Positions 38,893 through 53,221 of a stretch of DNA of 64,000 nt are shown one piece after another. Positions within the stretch are counted from its first letter, which is position 1. Every line of letters starts with the position of its first letter. The notes below the pieces were generated by a model that was not told the origin of the DNA, searched no databases, and saw only the letters and a program-made list of their open reading frames with translations. The DNA is taken from assembly GCA_035236585.1 (NCBI GenBank), contig CP141136.1:56065136-56129135 (forward strand). The letters run 5' to 3'. This stretch comes from Warburgia ugandensis (lineage: Eukaryota; Streptophyta; Magnoliopsida; Canellales; Canellaceae). The translations under genes were made by a program, and so were the position numbers.

Positions 38893-41800
38893 TGTAACAA
38901 CCTAAAATTTTAAATTTTCTTATTGTATTTTTGAAATTTTGAATGGAATGGAAATGCGCAAATTTGAAAATTTGAGTTTTAGAAGTAAAAGTTTTGAGGA
39001 GGATCAAATTGAATGTTAAAACATCTATAATTGGATTGTACTAAAAAAAACAAACGCAACGACATTAATTTTGCTGAATTTTGAGTCGGACAAATAAATA
39101 GTGATTTTTCTCATGAAAGGTATTTTGTAATTTCATTAATGGGCCCCACGTACAGAAATATGGGTCCGATGCTAACGAGGTGTGTCAGAAACACCATGAG
39201 TGGGAATCATGCATGTTGACTAGGATAGTGTGGGCATAATGATGGGAAGAGGCATCATTATAAGATGCTTAATGCATAAAAGAAAAAAAAAATAAAAAAT
39301 GATTAAAGCAAAAATGGGAGGTGGCCAAATTGATATTGATACCCCCACCCCACCTCGTTTCAAAATGGAAACAGACTTTATGTCTATTTCCCGAGCCCCA
39401 CCCAACAAGAAATGATGGGAAGAGAAAAGCGTCGGGGAGGAGAAACCCGGTGCCAGGGAAGGAGAAGGGAGAAAGAGGGAGAGAAGGAAATGAGAGGGGA
39501 AAGGGTGTGTCAGAGCCGAAAATCTAGTTTTTCACCGGTGGAGAGTAAATCCATTGTCATCGATGAAACAGAGTTCATCAATGACAACGGTGATCCTGAT
39601 CGGAGATCTTACCATCCAATCGGTTCTTCAGGAGTTGAGGAGCAAAACCCCTTTGGTTCTAGCCCCATCGGAGGAGGAATGAGGTCAAATTTGAAGGGGA
39701 AAGATGGCATGCGTGGACTATTGAATCCACAAATCCATCTTCTCCAGCAATGATTGGAGGTCGTGGAGCGTCCTTAGAGGTTAGCCATCACACAATTACT
39801 CCATTTTTTGTGTTCATTTTGTTTGTAGAGTAGGAAAACTAGTTTTTTAGACTGTAATGTAGGGAAATCTGACCCTAATGGTTGGATCAAATGAATAACC
39901 ACGTTCCTAATCAAAGGACTTGATTGAGGGTAACGTTGATCATCCTATTTGAGCTCTGATCTTCCATCTAGAACTCAGATAGGGACGATCCGAGCCCTAA
40001 ATCAACCCATGGAGGGGATTCATGTATGAATCTCATCCCTTCTTGGAGAACATAGGATGTTAGGGCTGTTAATCACCCTGTCTGAGGTTCTGATCGTCTG
40101 ATCAGAGCTTGGACAATAGTGAATCCGACCCCTAAACCTTGATCCCTTGAGAATTCAATAGCTAATCTCGTCCATGATTGTGGACAGAGATTGACAGTGG
40201 TTAGATCACCCATCTGAGATCAAATAGGGATGATTTGAGCTCTAGATCAATTTTTGAGAGAAATTCAGCCGTCAATCTTGCCCATGTTACTAGATAGAGA
40301 TGAACATGGACTTAAATTAACCATTCGAGATCAGATGCTGAATATCCAACCATTGAGTTATAAAAGAATTCAACTATTAGACCCTAAATTGTAAATTCTG
40401 TAAAAATTGTAGGATCTAGGATTGATTAGAATGTAGATTGCACGTGTCTAACCTTAGGGAAATCAAATCTAATGAATTCATAATGTTGGATCGTATGAAA
40501 TAAATAGAACCAATTATTTCCAATCAATGTCAGCCATAAGAGCATCTTTAAAAAGGATGACTTGATTATCCAAATTGATGGAAATTCATTATAAACAACT
40601 AACCATGAAAATGGACTCAAATCCCATCATTTAAAAGCATGTAAGGATAGAGGAGAATTAGAATTAGGCCACTTTAGACCTTTAGGTGTCTAGTGAAGAG
40701 GGTGAACAGGAAATCAGAGGGCCTAATATTGTTCTCGATGGTTAACTAATGATTAGCCATAAAACTTAATTAGTATGTGCAAATAGAAGAGATCCTTAGA
40801 TCTCGAAGGGAACAGAAGATTAACAGGCCAAATCAAGTTAGGTGAGGAAGTGTTTAGATTATTTAACTTAGGCAACAGCAAAAGCAAAAGCAAAGATTGA
40901 ATGTTGTAAAACGCTAGTGTACATGGACAATGACTAATAACTAAGCGCATTACTAACTTGAAACTGAAAAGGATGGTAGGCCATTAATAAGTGATTCAAA
41001 CTTATAGCTTAGGATCAATGACGGATCTAAAACTTAAGGGTTTGATGATCTTGAGCTGATCTGGACCTTTAAACCTTGAAAAGGATGAAATCTTAAGTTA
41101 TGTGTATGTGGATTGTATGGAAATGAGAACTAACCATAAAAACCTTAGGATTAGGCATTGAGTAGAGTGAGGTGTAATCAATTCGGTCATTGAGGACGAC
41201 TGCAAAGGTTTGAGAGGAAGGAGAATCTTCATAAGAGGTAGGTGATTTGACATTACTAAGTTTCAAAGGAATTTCATGTTGAGATCGTCATTGGTGTGAT
41301 TTCTGAGTTTAGAATGTATTTATGTGAGAATGGTTGTGTTTACAATGTTAGCATGCATGATTCTATTATAAATTGGCATTGGTATGCTTTAAAAACAATT
41401 GTGCATAAACTATTTTGCAACTAGCATGAAAACTAATCTTCATGACTCATATTACCAATTGAAATACCCTTTCATAGCTATATCTCATGTTTCATTGTTA
41501 TTTTGGGATTGAAAATGACAACTTCATGTATGCATTTATTTCATAATTTGAGACTAATTTCAGAAATGGAATGATTGGAATATGCTGAATATGACAGATG
41601 TTTGTATTAAAATATCTATATAGAATTTAAATTTGTTTGGGCTAATAGGCCTAGTGGATGTTATGCTAAGAGGTTGTACAGGTTGGCCTCCTGACCTCTA
41701 ATCACCAAAGGTGGTAGGTATCCATGCCTAAAGTGACATCGTTTTCTCGACTGTTGTGATAGGAACAACCATTGAAGGTGGTCACCGCACCCTTTCGAGA

Positions 41801-42817
41801 CGTATCCATAGTCACCGTGGAAGCTGTGGGGACTATTTTTTATATACTAGAGAGATATGATTTAGTGATCTGGTCATGAGCATAGTAGTCCATGCAATTT
41901 TTATTTTGTGACCCCACATAGGGGTGAGATTGTGGTCTTTAGACGAGTACTCATGACCAAATTGGCTAATATGTGGCCAGGTGCCTATCTGCATGATGTT
42001 TGTAGAAGAAATGAGGATTGTTAACATGAGATTTGATCGATTATTACTTTAAGCATTGGAATTTATTATGTTATGGATGCATTCGATGATTCTTTTTGTT
42101 TGGATATGGATACATGTAGATATGTAAATATATATATGAATGTGGATGATGTAGCTTAGGTAGGATTGCCGTATGTTTTCTATTACATGAAAAACTTGTT
42201 TTTAAACTAGCATGTATGCTCTATGCTGTGATTTTGAGTTTTGTGGTACTTAGATTTCCTACTGAGTATGTTTGAATACTCAACATACTATTTTCCTTAT
42301 AGATCCTTGCAAGTAAGACAAGTAGAAGTACTATACAGCTTAAGCATTTTCATTAAACAAGTAAAAGGTGAGAGGTTTGATGTAGTTATATTAGAATTAG
42401 TAGTTACTTGTGTAGGAATGTAATGTATTTAACTTCAACTATTTATTTTCATAACTTGGACTATGATTGGTAAGTCTTGGAATTTGGGGACGTTAAGTTT
42501 TTGTTTATTTATTAAAATTATCAAATGAATATTTATCAAGTACTTCGTAATGACATGTGTTAAATGTTTAATGTCCAAAAAACAGAGGAGACTCTGCTGA
42601 ATTTTTAGTACAAATGTAGTACTCATTTCGTCAATAATCCTTTTAAGGAAATAAAATAAACTAAAATAACTAGCGAATTTTTTAAAAATTAGTTTTAAAA
42701 CAATAATGTTTTTCGCTATCATGTGATTTTCAAAAAAAAAAAATTTAATAGAGATTGATCTCGCGTCATAAGTGTCTTTTGCATTTAAAAAGCATTATAG
42801 AAACCCGGGTCACTACT
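38893..42817 (+). repeat. Element B 3' LTR
   Basis: A 3925-bp copy of the 5' LTR. It is longer mainly because of two segments, near 42150-42235 and 42580-42690, that are absent from the left copy. The remainder aligns throughout. It abuts element C gag on the right. Confidence 0.93.
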
Positions 42818-43110
42818 GTATGTGAATGCATTATGCGCATTCACTAACTCCTAATAGTATTAATTATAGTTGGAGCTCGATGGCAATGAACAAGGGGGAT
42901 ATTTTGGATCAAAATAGGTACATTCATTATTGTACTGAGGGTGGTGATATGACTCAATATAGGAATTATCATACTACGTAGTTGATATGCCTCAGTGTTT
43001 TGCATAAGGAACCTATCCATTATGTTCACCCTATCTATTATCTTATCCCACTTACCAATTATATTATTCAATTTATTGGATATATCAGGAGTATATCTTG
43101 CTTTGTTCTC
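42818..43110 (-). pseudogene. Element C gag-like coding remnant, 5' portion
   Basis: The minus-strand translation has NECTYFDPKYPPCSLPSSSNYN, matching NEYTYYEHPYSTPSWPSSSST in element D (about 47035-47100). At DNA level, AATGCATTCACATAC beside element B equals the same string in D at 47137-47151. This shows that gag was continuous before element B arrived. Confidence 0.7.
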
Positions 43111-44331
43111 ATTTTTATCCTCATGAGGTAATGTCTTAGGACTAAAATAGTATCATAATGGTTTTCTTTCCCCTTCTCGATAGGCCATTGTACTCAACTT
43201 TATATACAATGAAACTAATTGTTATAATGAGTACCTTTTTTTTCTTTTTTTCTTTTTTCTTTTTTAAGTATGAATTGAAAAACCCTAGCTATGTGAAATC
43301 CAAATGCCCGTCCTAAGCTAAATGATGCATAATCAAATCCTAGTATCCACTAACCAAGTAGTGTTTTGATTATATTTTCTTAGCACGTAAGTGGTAGCTT
43401 CTTAGACCTAAATCTAAACAACTCCTTTTGTCCAAATTTGACTACTACTTATTAGTTGGGTTTTGCTTTAAAGTGGTTAATACAATCCTCGTGTTAGGAG
43501 GTGATTAGACCTCAACCGCAATCAGTGGAAGGTGTGAGAAAATCACTTGAATTTTAAGACACCCACTATAACCATAGTGCTTAGAAGCTACTAGAGTGAC
43601 AAAGGGTCCTATGAGCTAGATACCCTAGGTCTCTTTCTACTTGATTTTTAAGGGTTGGGATTGCAACATATAAAGATCTTGATTGATTCCTAGGTGGACC
43701 AAGGATCTATTGATTAAATCTAGTCCTTATCTTATAAGGGTTCCTGTGGGGCCCTTATTAGCATTAATTTCATTTCACCATAAAGCACTTAAATATGCAA
43801 CGCAAAACAAAAGCAAGCTAATGCAACCTATATGCTATCCAACCAAGGTCAGGTAGGTGCTCTAATTCAACAACCCTAATTAAAGATGTAACAAGTAAGA
43901 TGAATGACCCTAAGTTATATTGATTATTCTACCAACCAAATGCAAATTACACTAAATGCAACCCAAACTAGGAAATTAAATCAAAATGAGGTATACTTAC
44001 AGTAGGGTTTTTGATGAAGATCAAGTGTGGGCCTTCATACCACGCACTTGCCCTATTTTAATACAACCCATTTAAAATTGAAATTGCAAGTTACAGTAGG
44101 CCTCACTACAAGTTTCACTAAAAAATCCTAGTCTAGGAAAGCAAATAAACCATAAGTGATGAAGCAGCGCCTTTGCCAAATTGCCCTTGCACAAAACAAG
44201 TAAGATGAATTAATTTTGTGAGGAATTAAAAAGTAAGCAACTGTGATGCAATAGCTTAACCTAATGCAACCTAAAACAATGATTAAAGATAAACAATCTA
44301 AATAAGGATCCAACCACAAATTCGTGGTAAT
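43111..44331 (-). other. Element C leader (5' untranslated region)
   Basis: Noncoding sequence between the primer site and gag. It shares motif order with the D and E leaders: GATGAAGATCAAGTGTGGGC near 44017, and ACAATCCTCGTGTTAGGAGG near 43483. No credible gene is present. Confidence 0.7.
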
Positions 44332-44348
44332 TCCCTGGCAACGGCTCC
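44332..44348 (-). promoter_or_regulatory. Primer binding site of element C (tRNA-Asp-like)
   Basis: On the minus strand TGGAGCCGTTGCCAGGG lies some ten bases after the LTR end. It differs at about two positions from the tRNA-Asp complement TGGCGCCGTTGCCGGGG used by Athila-type elements. Confidence 0.8.
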
Positions 44349-44358
44349 AAAAACTTCT

Positions 44359-45275
44359 TATTGTTTAAATTAAAACTCGCAAGTGCACAAATTAATGTAG
44401 TATTTTTGTTCAAACAAGCTCGATCCCATGAGGAACCTCACAGATTTGTAATGGATTGGATTTTATTCAAATTGATTAACTTCAACTAAAGATATAAAGA
44501 TGTGATTAAATTAGGAATTTAAAGTAACATGTAATGGAAACATGCATAGAATTAGAACTAGAATTAAAAGAAACTTTCTAAAAAATAAAGTTAAGCAATT
44601 AAAATGGAAACTTACCTAACTAACAGCATTTAACTAAAGGAAACAAATGAAAAATAAGGAAAAATTAATCTAGAAGACAAAAACTAAAGAAACTACTAAA
44701 ATGGAAACTTTCTAAATTAACACTTTTCTAAATTAGAATTACAAACTTTCTAAAGTTAGAACTTTCTAAAACCAATTTAGAAAACTTTCTAATACTAAAG
44801 TAACATGCAAAAACAAGTAACTAATGATACTGACTAACTTTAACAACTAATTAGAAACATACTGTCAATGGAAACTACCATTAAAGAGACTTTCTAAATT
44901 TAACACTATATAAATCCTAAAAACTTCCTAAAAGTGAAACTTTCTAAATGTGAAATAAGGTACAAAAAATGAATTAAATACTACTAAAACTAAATTATGT
45001 AAAAATCTAAAAGGAATGGGATTTAGAAGCATTGCATTTGGTTTATGAACTTTGTGCATGATGCTGGAGCCTTAAAGATGGTGAAATGTAATGGATTGAC
45101 AATGAGTTACTATGAAAAATAACTATAGTATCTAATAAACATCATGAAAATCTAAATGGGTACCTAAGGATTCAAGCAAATAAGATCTTTTGATTGTTGA
45201 GTTAAGAAAAAACCAATTTCCAAATTTTGGTACTTAAGAATAATAAATAAATCTTGCATTAGAAAGCTATTGATG
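44359..45275 (-). repeat. Element C 5' LTR, part next to the primer site
   Basis: Collinear with 16346-17310 of the left LTR. Interrupted at 45275 by element D; the rest is at 51989-53221. Confidence 0.85.
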
Positions 45276-45758
45276 TGTGGTTCAGATCTTCATTTTGGTT
45301 TCTAAAAATAGATTTAAGCCATTAATCATGAAATTCCTTAATTTGATTAGATCTCTAACAAATTGATGAATCTGACAAATTCATCTGCCATATCACTATT
45401 CCATGACATGTTGAATATAGTGAAGGAGTTTGATCAAGGTTTCTTATACCCGAATTGAAGAAATTGGACAATACTTAAGCTAGGGAATTAGATTTTCTTA
45501 ATTTTTCTAGTTTTAGTTTTAATTAAGGTTTTATTCTTTCTTTTTCTGTTCTTCCTATAATTAGACTTTTGAAATTTCATTGGTGAACTAAATATAAAGT
45601 CTGAATTTTTTTTGTTAATTTTTTGTCAATTAAATTGAATTTTAAATAATTAAATTTTATTAAAAATTGCAAAAATTCTAAAGCGAGTCCTTGTGGGATC
45701 GACTTGTATTTGCATAGCCATACTACAATAGTCTGTGCACTTACAGAAAACATTAATA
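45276..45758 (+). repeat. Element D 5' LTR, partial
   Basis: Collinear with the last 475 bases of the right LTR, for example AAGCCATTAATCATGAAATT and TTAAATTGAATTTTAAATAA. On the right it is followed two bases later by the TTTTTGGCACC primer-site start. Confidence 0.85.
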
Positions 45759-45764
45759 AGTTTT

Positions 45765-45782
45765 TGGCACCATTGCCAGGGA
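45765..45782 (+). promoter_or_regulatory. Primer binding site of element D (tRNA-Asp-like)
   Basis: TGGCACCATTGCCAGGGA shortly after the LTR end. It differs at three positions from the tRNA-Asp complement as I recall it. It has the same placement as in C and E. Confidence 0.8.
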
Positions 45783-46947
45783 CGTGCAACAGAGTTTTTA
45801 TAAAATTTAATTAAAAATCTAAAAAATCCAAAATCAAAAAAAATATTGGGAATTGCATTTTTTAACATTTTAGGAATTTTTAGGTGCATATTTAAGATTT
45901 CTTTTAGTGGATAACAACTTTATTTCTTGAATTTGGTACTAATTGTTATTTTTCTTTTTTAGAAAATTGTCAAGTAGAGCATCATCAATTAAATAGATTT
46001 TCCTTGCTTTCTTAGATTAGGAATTTTTCTTTTCTTTTTTTAGTGAATCTTGTAGTGAGGCCCCTTTGTAATTTGCACTTTTAATTTCAATTTTTAAAGG
46101 GTTGTAATAATATAGGGCAAGTGTGGGACAAGGTGGCCCACACATGATCTTCATCAGAAACCCCACTGTAAGTCTTCTCACTTATTTATTTTCTAGATTA
46201 GGGTTTGCATTTAGAATAGTTTTGCATTGGTTGGTAGTTTAATTGCATATAGAAAGCATACTTTATATTTGTTGGATTTTAGGATTTGCATTAGTTTATT
46301 GCTTTTAATTACATTTTAGGACACGTCTAATGCTTTAAGGTGAATTATATGTTAATCAAACTAATATGGAGTGTGGAATTAATTAGTAAGGGCACCCTAC
46401 CCCATAGGATCAAGGGTGGATTTCATCACCACTCCTTGGCCCACTTAGGATAATCACCTCAAGCGAGCTACCCCACCCTTCAAATCAAATTAAAATCAAT
46501 TAGAAGAGACCTATAGGGCCATCACATGGTCGTAGGACCCTCTTACTAAGATGCAACTTATTGTTACTCTAATGGCTTTTAAGCACTGTGGTTATTGAGG
46601 GTTGTCTAATAAAGCCTCGCTCTTCCCTCACCTCTTGTTGACGCTTGTGAGGTCTAAATACCTCCTTACATGAGGGTTGTATTAACCACCTTACATAGAA
46701 CCTAATTGGTAAGCAATAATCAAATCTAAAGAAGAGGAGCGCTATAGTAGGCTAATTAAAAGCATTGTCTCCACACAAATTCAAGAAAATCAATACGTTT
46801 CAAGGATTATATTGTGTCCTTTGTTTATTCATCTTTCTATAAAGTTAGGTTGCATCATGTAGGTTAGTTTTCATCTTAAAAAAAAAGAAAAAAAAAAGAA
46901 GAGAGAGAGAGAGCATAGCAAGAAGGGGATAGATTTCATAGATTAGA
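45783..46947 (+). other. Element D leader (5' untranslated region)
   Basis: Noncoding. Contains the shared leader blocks GCAAGTGTGGGACAAGG and CATGATCTTCATCAGAAACC (46119-46160) and GAGGTCTAAATACCTCCTTAC (46650-46670). An A-rich/GA stretch (46879-46912) precedes gag. The two overlapping open frames at 45577-45889 on the other strand are incidental. Confidence 0.7.
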
Positions 46948-47962
46948 TGCATAGATGGATTGGTTAGATCTTATGGAAAGTCAATTGCATAGGCTAATAG
47001 CTTCTAGGCAAGTTGTGGCACAACCTCAATACCATAATGAGTATACCTATTATGAGCATCCCTATTCGACTCCTTCTTGGCCCTCATCAAGCTCCACATA
47101 GAATGAATACTATCAGTAGCCAGTGGATGCACCTAATGCATTCACATACCCTAACAATTTTTATTCTGAGACAAATTATCAAGACTCTAATGGATGGGCT
47201 AGGCATCATGAACAACCATGGTCTCAAGATTACCAATATCAAGAAGAACCACAATGGTTCCACCATGGTCAACACTATCATGATTATTTAGAATATGAAG
47301 GTCAACCATCATGTGTTCAGCTTGCTCAATCTTTTTTTAGTACGCCAATGCCACAGCAATACCAACCCTATGAGTCATTTCCTCTATGAGAAGAACCACT
47401 ATCAGAAGAAAATATGCAACATATGGGTGAAATAATAGAAGGCATTGCTGTTAGGAATACAAAATTAAGACAAATGATGGAGGATTTCATTGAGGAAATA
47501 AAACGAGGGAGGGAGGAATTTAAGGAAACGTTGAAACAAATTAGGGGCAATAAAGAGCCATGTATTCTTGACACTAGGATGGAAATTTCTTATGATCCTT
47601 ATGAGCCACAAAGTCTACAACCATTCGTAGAAACATCCAACTTAAATCTACTCGAGCCATTTCCTACTTTTTATGAGTATAATGAAGAGACTTCCATTGA
47701 TGAAGAGAATAAAGCTTTAGAAAAATCCAACCCTAATCCTCTATATGCATGTCCCACCTATTTTTATGACTTTGATGAAGACACATCTATTGAGGAGGTG
47801 CATGAATTGTTCGATACTGTGCCTCCTATGGACACTTCTCGATGGCAAGCTAGAGTAGATCCTCGTATAAAGCATGAAATTCAAATTGAGCCTTTCAATG
47901 TAGAAGATGTCCTAATTGGGACCTATCAGCCTTATTTGAATAAACATCAGCTGATAATATAA
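46948..47962 (+). pseudogene. Element D gag-like protein (C-terminal type)
   Basis: Coding-like region beginning near an ATG at 46948. Blocks in order: NEYTYYEHPYSTPSWPSSSST (about 47037); SNGWARHHEQPWSQDYQYQEEPQW and QHYHDYLEYEGQPSCVQLAQ (47170-47330); a helical, charged segment MQHMGEIIEGIAVRNTKLRQMMEDFIEEIKRGREEFKETLKQI (47414-47545); then an acidic tail with EISYDPYEPQSLQP, EETSIDEENKALEKSNPN and FDEDTSIEEVHELFDTVPP, to 47962. No zinc knuckle or capsid core is seen, so I read it as the C-terminal half of an Athila/Tat-like gag whose N-terminal half is not present. Homologous to the element C remnant. Alternative reading: an element-specific protein of unknown role. Confidence 0.65.
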
Positions 47963-50330
<2,368 letters not shown>

Positions 50331-50341
50331 AGTTGGGGGTG
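50331..50341 (+). promoter_or_regulatory. Polypurine tract of element D
   Basis: AGTTGGGGGTG directly before the right LTR start TGTTAAGTG. It has the same position and sequence type as in element E. Confidence 0.8.
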
Positions 50342-51988
50342 TGTTAAGTGTTTAATTTTGGCTAAAAGACCCTTAGTTTAGCATTCAATTAGATCATCTA
50401 ACCATTCAAAAGTGCAAAATTTAGCTTCATTCTTAATTTAGCTCAAATTGACCGTCCAAACTTTAATTTTTCAAAATCAACGGTCAGATGATCATTAGAG
50501 CTTATTAGATGATTAATGTGCGGTTCAGATGATTCTAATATAGTCTTTTATTTTGTAGATCAACTAAAAGAGATTGGATGGCTCAAATCTATTTTCAACG
50601 GTGCAGATCAAGTGAAGATTAGTAAGGCTAGAGTCCTAAAAGGAAGAGGTTTCCTAGTGGAAGAAGAGTCCTAATTTGGAAGAGAAAGTCCTAATAAGAA
50701 TTTAACTCTTAGAGGAAGGAGGTGGAGGAAGATTAGGAAAGAAAAAACATTATAAAGAGGGAGGACCATACAAGGCTAGGAGAGCTTTTTTTTAGTTGGA
50801 AGTTTGGAGTTTGGGTCACCTTTCTTTAGTGTTCTTTCAATTGATTGCCATCGTTTTGGTTTTGTTTTTCTATAGGTCATTGTTCTCATTTTGTCTCCTT
50901 TCTGTGTTCTGAATCTATAGAAAAGCATAGTTTTTTTTTTTTTTTTTTTTTCAATTCACTGTCGCTCTCCTCCACGCACCAAACCCAATCACAAGTTTTC
51001 AGCCCTTCATCGTTTCAGTGTCCTACCCAATCGTCCCTGGCTTACCATCGTTTTCATCCTACTACTCTTCATTGTCACCATCCATCACACTTCCTCTTCC
51101 TTTGGTCCAGTCAAGCCTTTCCAGGACCGTGCGATGTCCCTCTACCTCCTCTGCTCCCCATCGTATTCCACTCTTCCCAGCCATCTTCCTCTGCTTTTTC
51201 ACCTGCTGAAAACCCATCTTCTCTGGCATCCCCATTCAATAAACCTTTCCTTTTTATGGGAGTCATAAGGATATTTGGAGTAAAATTCCAAAATTGCCCT
51301 TAACAGAATAATTCAAATTACATTCCATGTCTTGTATTTTTCTTATTCGTGTTTTATGTTATTTTCATTCTAGTAATCCATGTTCTGTGCTATTCTGTTA
51401 CTATTTAACTCAATTAATGGTACTGGTTTAACCACAGATAATTTGTAATTTCTTGTCTATTTTACTTTTGAATCTCAATTAAATTTTATGGCATGTTTTT
51501 ATGATAGTTTCTAGAGTAATTACTATTCCTGATCTTCAATTTGCATTCTGAAAATAGATCTAAGCCATTAATCATGAAATTCCTTAATTTGATTAGATCT
51601 CTAACAAATTGATGAATCTGACAAATGCATCTATCAGATCACTAATCCATGACATATTGAATATAGTTAAGGAGTCTGATCAAGGTTTCTTGTACCCGAA
51701 GTGAGGAAATTGGATAGTACTTAAGCTAGGGAATTAGATTTTCTTGATTTTTCTAGTTTTAGTTTTAATTAAGGTTTTATTGTTTCTTTTTCTGTTCTTC
51801 CTGGAATCTCATTGGTAAATTAAATATGAAGTTTGAATTTTTCTATTAAATTTTTGTCAATTAAATTGAATTTTAAATAATTAAATTTTATTAAAAACTC
51901 CAAAAATTCTAAAGCGAGTCCCTATGGGATTGACCTGTATTTGATAGCCATCCTATAATAGCCCGTGCACTTGCAAAAAACATCAACA
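50342..51988 (+). repeat. Element D 3' LTR
   Basis: A 1647-bp LTR. A TATAAAG box at 50751-50757 about 410 bases in, followed by a CT-rich leader, fits the U3/R boundary. A T-run is at 50931-50951. The open frames at 50845-51303 (Ser/Pro-rich) are in the CT-rich stretch, have no family resemblance and are not called. Confidence 0.88.
50751..50757 (+). promoter_or_regulatory. TATA box of element D LTR
   Basis: TATAAAG in the context ACATTATAAAGAGGGAGG, at the expected distance from the LTR start. Confidence 0.55.
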
Positions 51989-53221
51989 ATCACCCACCTC
52001 TACTTGGAAAATTCGATGGACTATGGGGTTGTATATAGATGAGTGGTTTCCTAACTTAAGAAGGGATGAAAACATAAAGAAAGTGGCTCTAGGGGTAAAG
52101 TATTGAATGAGGAACATTAGATGGAAAAGGAATTAGCAAGATGATGTCATAAACATGACATAAGAGAGAGATAAGAAACATGAGCTAGCTGGTTTCTAAT
52201 TTTGAAAAGGATATAAGTGTCTTTTTCCTAGAAGGAAAGTTGAGCTCTTTTCCTTCTATTTTTGTGATGTTTGGTTGATGAAAATTCAAGGAATAATGTA
52301 AGGAATAAGGTTTAAGAAATATGTGGAAAGATCTAGTGTTTTGAAGTTGCTTGAATTGAAGTAGATCTAAGGATTCCTATATAGGAAACCCTTGATCACC
52401 AAATAGGAAAGTGGGGGGGGGGGGGGGGGGCATCCTCCTTTTGGATGGTTGCTCCCTCTTTCACTTAAAAATGTGGAACACTAGTAGGATGGGTGGATTA
52501 GAGTTGGGAAATGGATTAGGAATATCGGTTTTGGTCCTTTATGGGTTCCTTAATGCATGATTATCTTAATTTTTACATTAATCTCATAAAATCCCTTAAA
52601 AATCACACTTTTAATGTGCGAAAGTTGCTTGAATTGATGCTCCAATTGTGTGTCTCCATGTAGCACTCCTCCTTTGCTTGATGGCTCATTCCTTGGGGGT
52701 GTAAGTGGCTCAAATGGTTAGTTTCTAGGCTTGAGTAGCTTGTATGGTTTATCACCTTTTTTCATGGCTTTAATGGCTAAGATAGCTTGAAAGGCTCCCA
52801 TGCAAAGGTGGTGGAAATTCATGGCTTACTTCATGGGCCCACTTTGGCCACCTTTAGCTCCTTTGATTGCATCCATTTCTTGTCCTTGAACTTGATCTCA
52901 TGTTGGATTGATGACTCTCAGGCTTTGACTCCATCTTTTGATCATGATCTTCAATATTCATCTCGATCAATCTCGGCCATTAGATCATCATCTCTCTTCC
53001 TACAAAAGTAAAATAAAAAACTGTAATTAAATCCTAAAAAATATTATTAATCACTTACTTACCTTGGATTAGCTTCCAGACCTAGAAAATATCAAATTTT
53101 TGCTTCATTAGGTAAAAAATGCATGTGTTATGAATTTTAGTCTAAAAATTGTAATTTACTCCTATAAGTTATAACACATGGGTAACTAATTGAGTGGTTT
53201 TTATGAAAAATTAGACATTTA
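51989..53221 (-). repeat. Element C 5' LTR, outer part
   Basis: Collinear with 17615-17726 plus 26934-27959 of the left LTR. It contains a run of 18 G at 52413-52430, where the left copy has only GTGGGCC (near 27166). On the minus strand the LTR begins at 53221. The open frame at 52787-53011 is not kept in the other LTR copy. Confidence 0.8.
52413..52430. repeat. Poly-G run of 18
   Basis: A homopolymer in the right LTR of element C; the left LTR lacks it. It could be real expansion or an assembly/sequencing artefact. Confidence 0.9.

Larger units (their letters stand above)
30608..42817 (+). mobile_element. Element B: Ty3/gypsy chromovirus (Tekay/Del type), full-length structure, TSD GCATG/GTATG
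   Basis: A 12.2-kb element with LTRs at 30608-34311 and 38893-42817, both starting TGTAACAACC and ending after AAACCCGGGT. It is flanked by GCATG (30603-30607) and GTATG (42818-42822), a TSD with one difference. The primer site matches initiator tRNA-Met. Gag, protease, RT, RNase H, integrase and chromodomain follow in that order, which is the chromovirus arrangement. It sits in gag of element C in the opposite orientation; C gag peptides resume on the far side. LTR divergence by eye is about 5-10 %. Structurally whole but broken, with about a dozen interruptions in the coding part. Confidence 0.93.

Noticed and set aside
50845-51303. 152-codon Ser/Pro/His-rich open frame that could be a secreted protein
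   Set aside because: It lies downstream of the TATA box in the D LTR, in a CT-rich stretch. It has no conserved counterpart in the E LTR and no cleavable signal pattern I trust.
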